A stretch of 5,653 nucleotides of DNA from UBA3071 sp965369635 (GTDB lineage Bacteria; Chloroflexota; Anaerolineae; UBA3071): contig CBDURC010000201.1 of NCBI GenBank assembly GCA_965369635.1, positions 1 through 5,653 on the forward strand. Reading direction: 5' to 3'. Within the stretch, counting starts at the first letter, position 1; each line of letters starts with the position of its first letter. The notes under the pieces are model-generated. The model ran no database searches, had not been told where the DNA came from, and saw only the letters and a program-made list of their open reading frames with translations. The translations under genes were made by a program, and so were the position numbers. Of the stretch, positions 4,701 to 5,653 are shown in pieces.

Positions 4701-5653
4701 TGTGTGAAGAACGCGGAGGGGTATACAACAACGCTTAGCTACTACGGCGTGGAGGGCAGCGACGAGAGCGGCTGCACGACGACCGACGGATCGGCGGCCT
4801 GGAGCGGGGGCTCGCCGGTGTCGGGTCGCTTCTTCGGCCGGCTGGAGGAGAGCGAGGACGCCAATGGCGTGGCCACGACCTACCGGTACGATGCCCTGGG
4901 ACGGTTGGACGAGGTGTGGCTGTGGCCGGATAGCAGCAGCTACCCCACGGTGGAACTGGCCTACGCCAACTACAGCAGCTCCAGCAGCCCCTACCGCGTG
5001 GAGACCAAGCAGCGGGAGACGGCGGGGCAGTCGGGCCAACTGGTGAGCAATGAGATCTACGATGGCTTCGGGCGGGTGATCCAGAGCCGCAGCGAAGGGC
5101 CGACCTGGACGCAGCCGAGGGTAAGCAGCGTGCAGTATGATGGGCTGGGTCGGGTGGAGAAGCAGTCCGTCCCCTATTGGGGCACAGCAGGGCCGGGCAC
5201 CTTCCAACCGCCTGGCTGGGCCAGCCTGGACGAGACTCTGTACGACTACGACGGGCTGGGGCGGGTGATCACCACCACGTTGCCCGACGGCAGCACCATG
5301 TTGAACATCCACGATGGTCGGGACACGACGGTGGTGGATGAGGAGAACCACCAGGTAGTGTATGAGAGCGACAGCTTTGGCCGGTTGACAGCGGTCAAGG
5401 AGTACACCGGCACCTATCCCAGCAACCTGACGCTCTATGCCACCACCATCTACACCTACACTGCACAGGACCAATTGGTGGAGGTGGAGGACGAAGACGG
5501 GAACGTCACCACCGTCAGCTACGATGGCCTGGGCCGCAAGACGGCCATGGACGACCCGGACATGGGGGAGTGGGACTATGGCTACGATTCCGTTGGCAAC
5601 CTCACCCGGCAGGATGACGCCGAGCATCAGCGCACCTGCTTCTACTACGACGG
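1776..5653 (+). CDS. Large exported Rhs/YD-repeat protein with DUF11-, ZU5- and SpvB-like domains (3' end beyond window)
   Basis: The frame is open for 1292 codons and leaves the window without a stop. Residues 1-32 form a Sec signal peptide: basic start (R9-R10), Leu-rich core (12-22), cleavage expected after AAA (30-32). GGSLFLPLVVGG (51-62) is a short hydrophobic segment. Residues 87-204 are DUF11-like, with YVVEVVNAG at 106-114. Residues 209-338 are ZU5-like, with IPPGAV at 232-237. From about 360 an SpvB-like domain begins (IPPGVRGLAPAVGLSYSS, 371-388; GYGWQM soon after; KIEDTSGN at 511-518). A Tyr/Trp-rich region follows, with an isolated CxxC at 893-896. YD repeats run from about 943 and become canonical from 1038. 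Known Rhs repeats build a hollow shell that encloses a C-terminal, often toxic, domain. The conserved core and tip are outside this window, so toxin function is not shown. Export by Sec rather than loading on a type VI secretion system is inferred from the leader. Confidence 0.9.
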   Translation, partial: MRHLPLQFRRPLTLLLLASILVGHLGSPLAAAPVSISSVAFPEPPRSSSSGGSLFLPLVVGGPGGARAASPVDDTLEASPAGGTPRLKLSKRAQPAVAVPGGMLTYVVEVVNAGEAAVKDLLLSDDLSGGLAVVEGSVQGFAYDERAHRLTWIVSELTGGERLEGRFQVRVQGFQPGEVILNSVEATAGEPKEVQRARVETLVVQTMAETVWVTPEEGGLLRSADGQVEVRIPPGAVQDRTRVTYTPRPDVAEGTADRPFAFDLEAENEAGQAVREFAAPLELLYRYTMPLATPPVYREPELFLLDEETGHWLPLGAEMDEEAGVLRLQLPHFSTYSEGSTSYVMERMSSLRGARTNLFSLSAGYSYGFEIPPGVRGLAPAVGLSYSSASHTPNSGHLSYAGYGWQMVGADSVYIPPGDANTFKRVLTLQGATYTLRKTSDGTWFAKENPFLKITESGGHHYTPDTVNVWTPDGTKYTFGGSSVDAVYYWKGCSNPSVGTGERYVRLPLAKIEDTSGNIVNYSWEAEVEGTVPYDCEQDSGWQDTHEHQRATRLTEITYDNDLVRIAFSYGSRLDRPSGYDSASWRFHTEKKLTSVSVQIKDGSYWRTVRTYTLTHNPQNETQAVSQKVLNLDKVQESSGASNWPATEFDYSDDYFVTEGEYGSLTEVSNGYGGEVTFSTSHRDGGSTPHVVSSRTEDDGISGTSDAVWSYTGSDWDSDGGDWWLEEKLAEGYEQVQVTRPDSTVEKHYFQVTELVSSHLIDHRAGREHKLEIWEGSQVAAKTETTWSMSTSYLPISGYSSMDEWEKPRFVYVSQVDSYLDGDKQTRTKYQYQKWRQGGTYVYGNVTEQKEYEPSTGGGWETDPLRTTYTWYYPNHSNWIVNKPGRSDFYRVCSGCEDGAMERQWLLYYDQTSSYTTSPSDGLLKKREDKSTSGGSYTVTTTYDYWSNGNPKQVTDSNGNNTYTYYDSQFEAYVVCVKNAEGYTTTLSYYGVEGSDESGCTTTDGSAAWSGGSPVSGRFFGRLEESEDANGVATTYRYDALGRLDEVWLWPDSSSYPTVELAYANYSSSSSPYRVETKQRETAGQSGQLVSNEIYDGFGRVIQSRSEGPTWTQPRVSSVQYDGLGRVEKQSVPYWGTAGPGTFQPPGWASLDETLYDYDGLGRVITTTLPDGSTMLNIHDGRDTTVVDEENHQVVYESDSFGRLTAVKEYTGTYPSNLTLYATTIYTYTAQDQLVEVEDEDGNVTTVSYDGLGRKTAMDDPDMGEWDYGYDSVGNLTRQDDAEHQRTCFYYD
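4887..5653 (+). repeat. YD (RHS) peptide-repeat region of the Rhs gene
   Basis: Degenerate repeats of the form YDxxGRxxxx occur at residues 1038 (YDALGRLDEV), 1095 (YDGFGRVIQS), 1121 (YDGLGRVEKQ), 1158 (YDGLGRVITT), 1199 (DSFGRLTAV), 1249 (YDGLGRKTAM) and 1270 (YDSVGNLTRQ). The last bases encode another FYYDG start, so the array continues to the right. Spacings of about 21-57 residues show that some units have diverged. A weaker unit (YDYWSNGNPKQVTDSNGN) lies earlier, at residue 943. Repetition is at the protein level; the DNA copies are only similar. Confidence 0.9.

Noticed and set aside
2712..5627. A 971-residue open frame on the minus strand
   Set aside because: It lies in codon register opposite the Rhs gene, is rich in Val, Ala, Arg, His and Leu without domain structure, and exists because the Rhs frame avoids TTA, CTA and TCA codons. 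The plus-strand frame has a signal peptide, ribosome binding site and clear YD repeats.

Overview
The window looks like a GC-rich bacterial chromosome segment. The lineage is uncertain. An exported protein that combines a DUF11-type module, an Rhs/YD-repeat region and a FLPLV segment near its N-terminus recalls Chloroflexota of the Anaerolineae/Ardenticatenia type. That is an inference from style; no marker gene is present.

Layout. (1) Positions 1-59 may hold the beginning of a leftward gene cut by the window edge. (2) A leftward acyl-CoA thioesterase of the YbgC/4HBT hot-dog family occupies 109-576, with a near-consensus sigma70-type promoter and its own ribosome binding site. (3) The 577-844 interval is divergent. 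It carries that leftward promoter, a near-consensus rightward promoter (717-745), and a set of TTGYGCA-like octamers as inverted and direct repeats. (4) The rightward promoter and a perfect Shine-Dalgarno feed a 37-codon ORF (845-958). It consists almost only of a signal peptide and appears to be the surviving 5' end of an exported-protein gene. (5) From about 925 it is joined to a degenerate transposase-like fragment (to 1329), which seems to have lost an internal segment and its C-terminus. (6) Positions 1330-1775 have no supportable gene. They hold a GGGGACGGTTCC-type motif that may mark a mobile-element end, and a 13-bp palindrome.

(7) From 1776 to the right edge (1292 codons, no stop) runs a large exported Rhs-family protein. 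In order it has a signal peptide, a FLPLV segment, a DUF11-like domain, a ZU5-like domain with an IPPGAV motif, an SpvB-like N-terminal domain, a Tyr/Trp-rich shell region, and YD repeats that continue past the edge. In this family the C-terminal tip after the repeats is usually the variable, often toxic, part. It lies outside this window.

How the parts relate: the thioesterase looks like an ordinary metabolic gene beside an accessory region. In that region an exported-protein gene seems to have been broken by an insertion element that later decayed, leaving the intact Rhs gene downstream with its own start signals. The most interesting points are the multi-domain N-terminus of the Rhs protein and the orphaned promoter, ribosome binding site and leader upstream.
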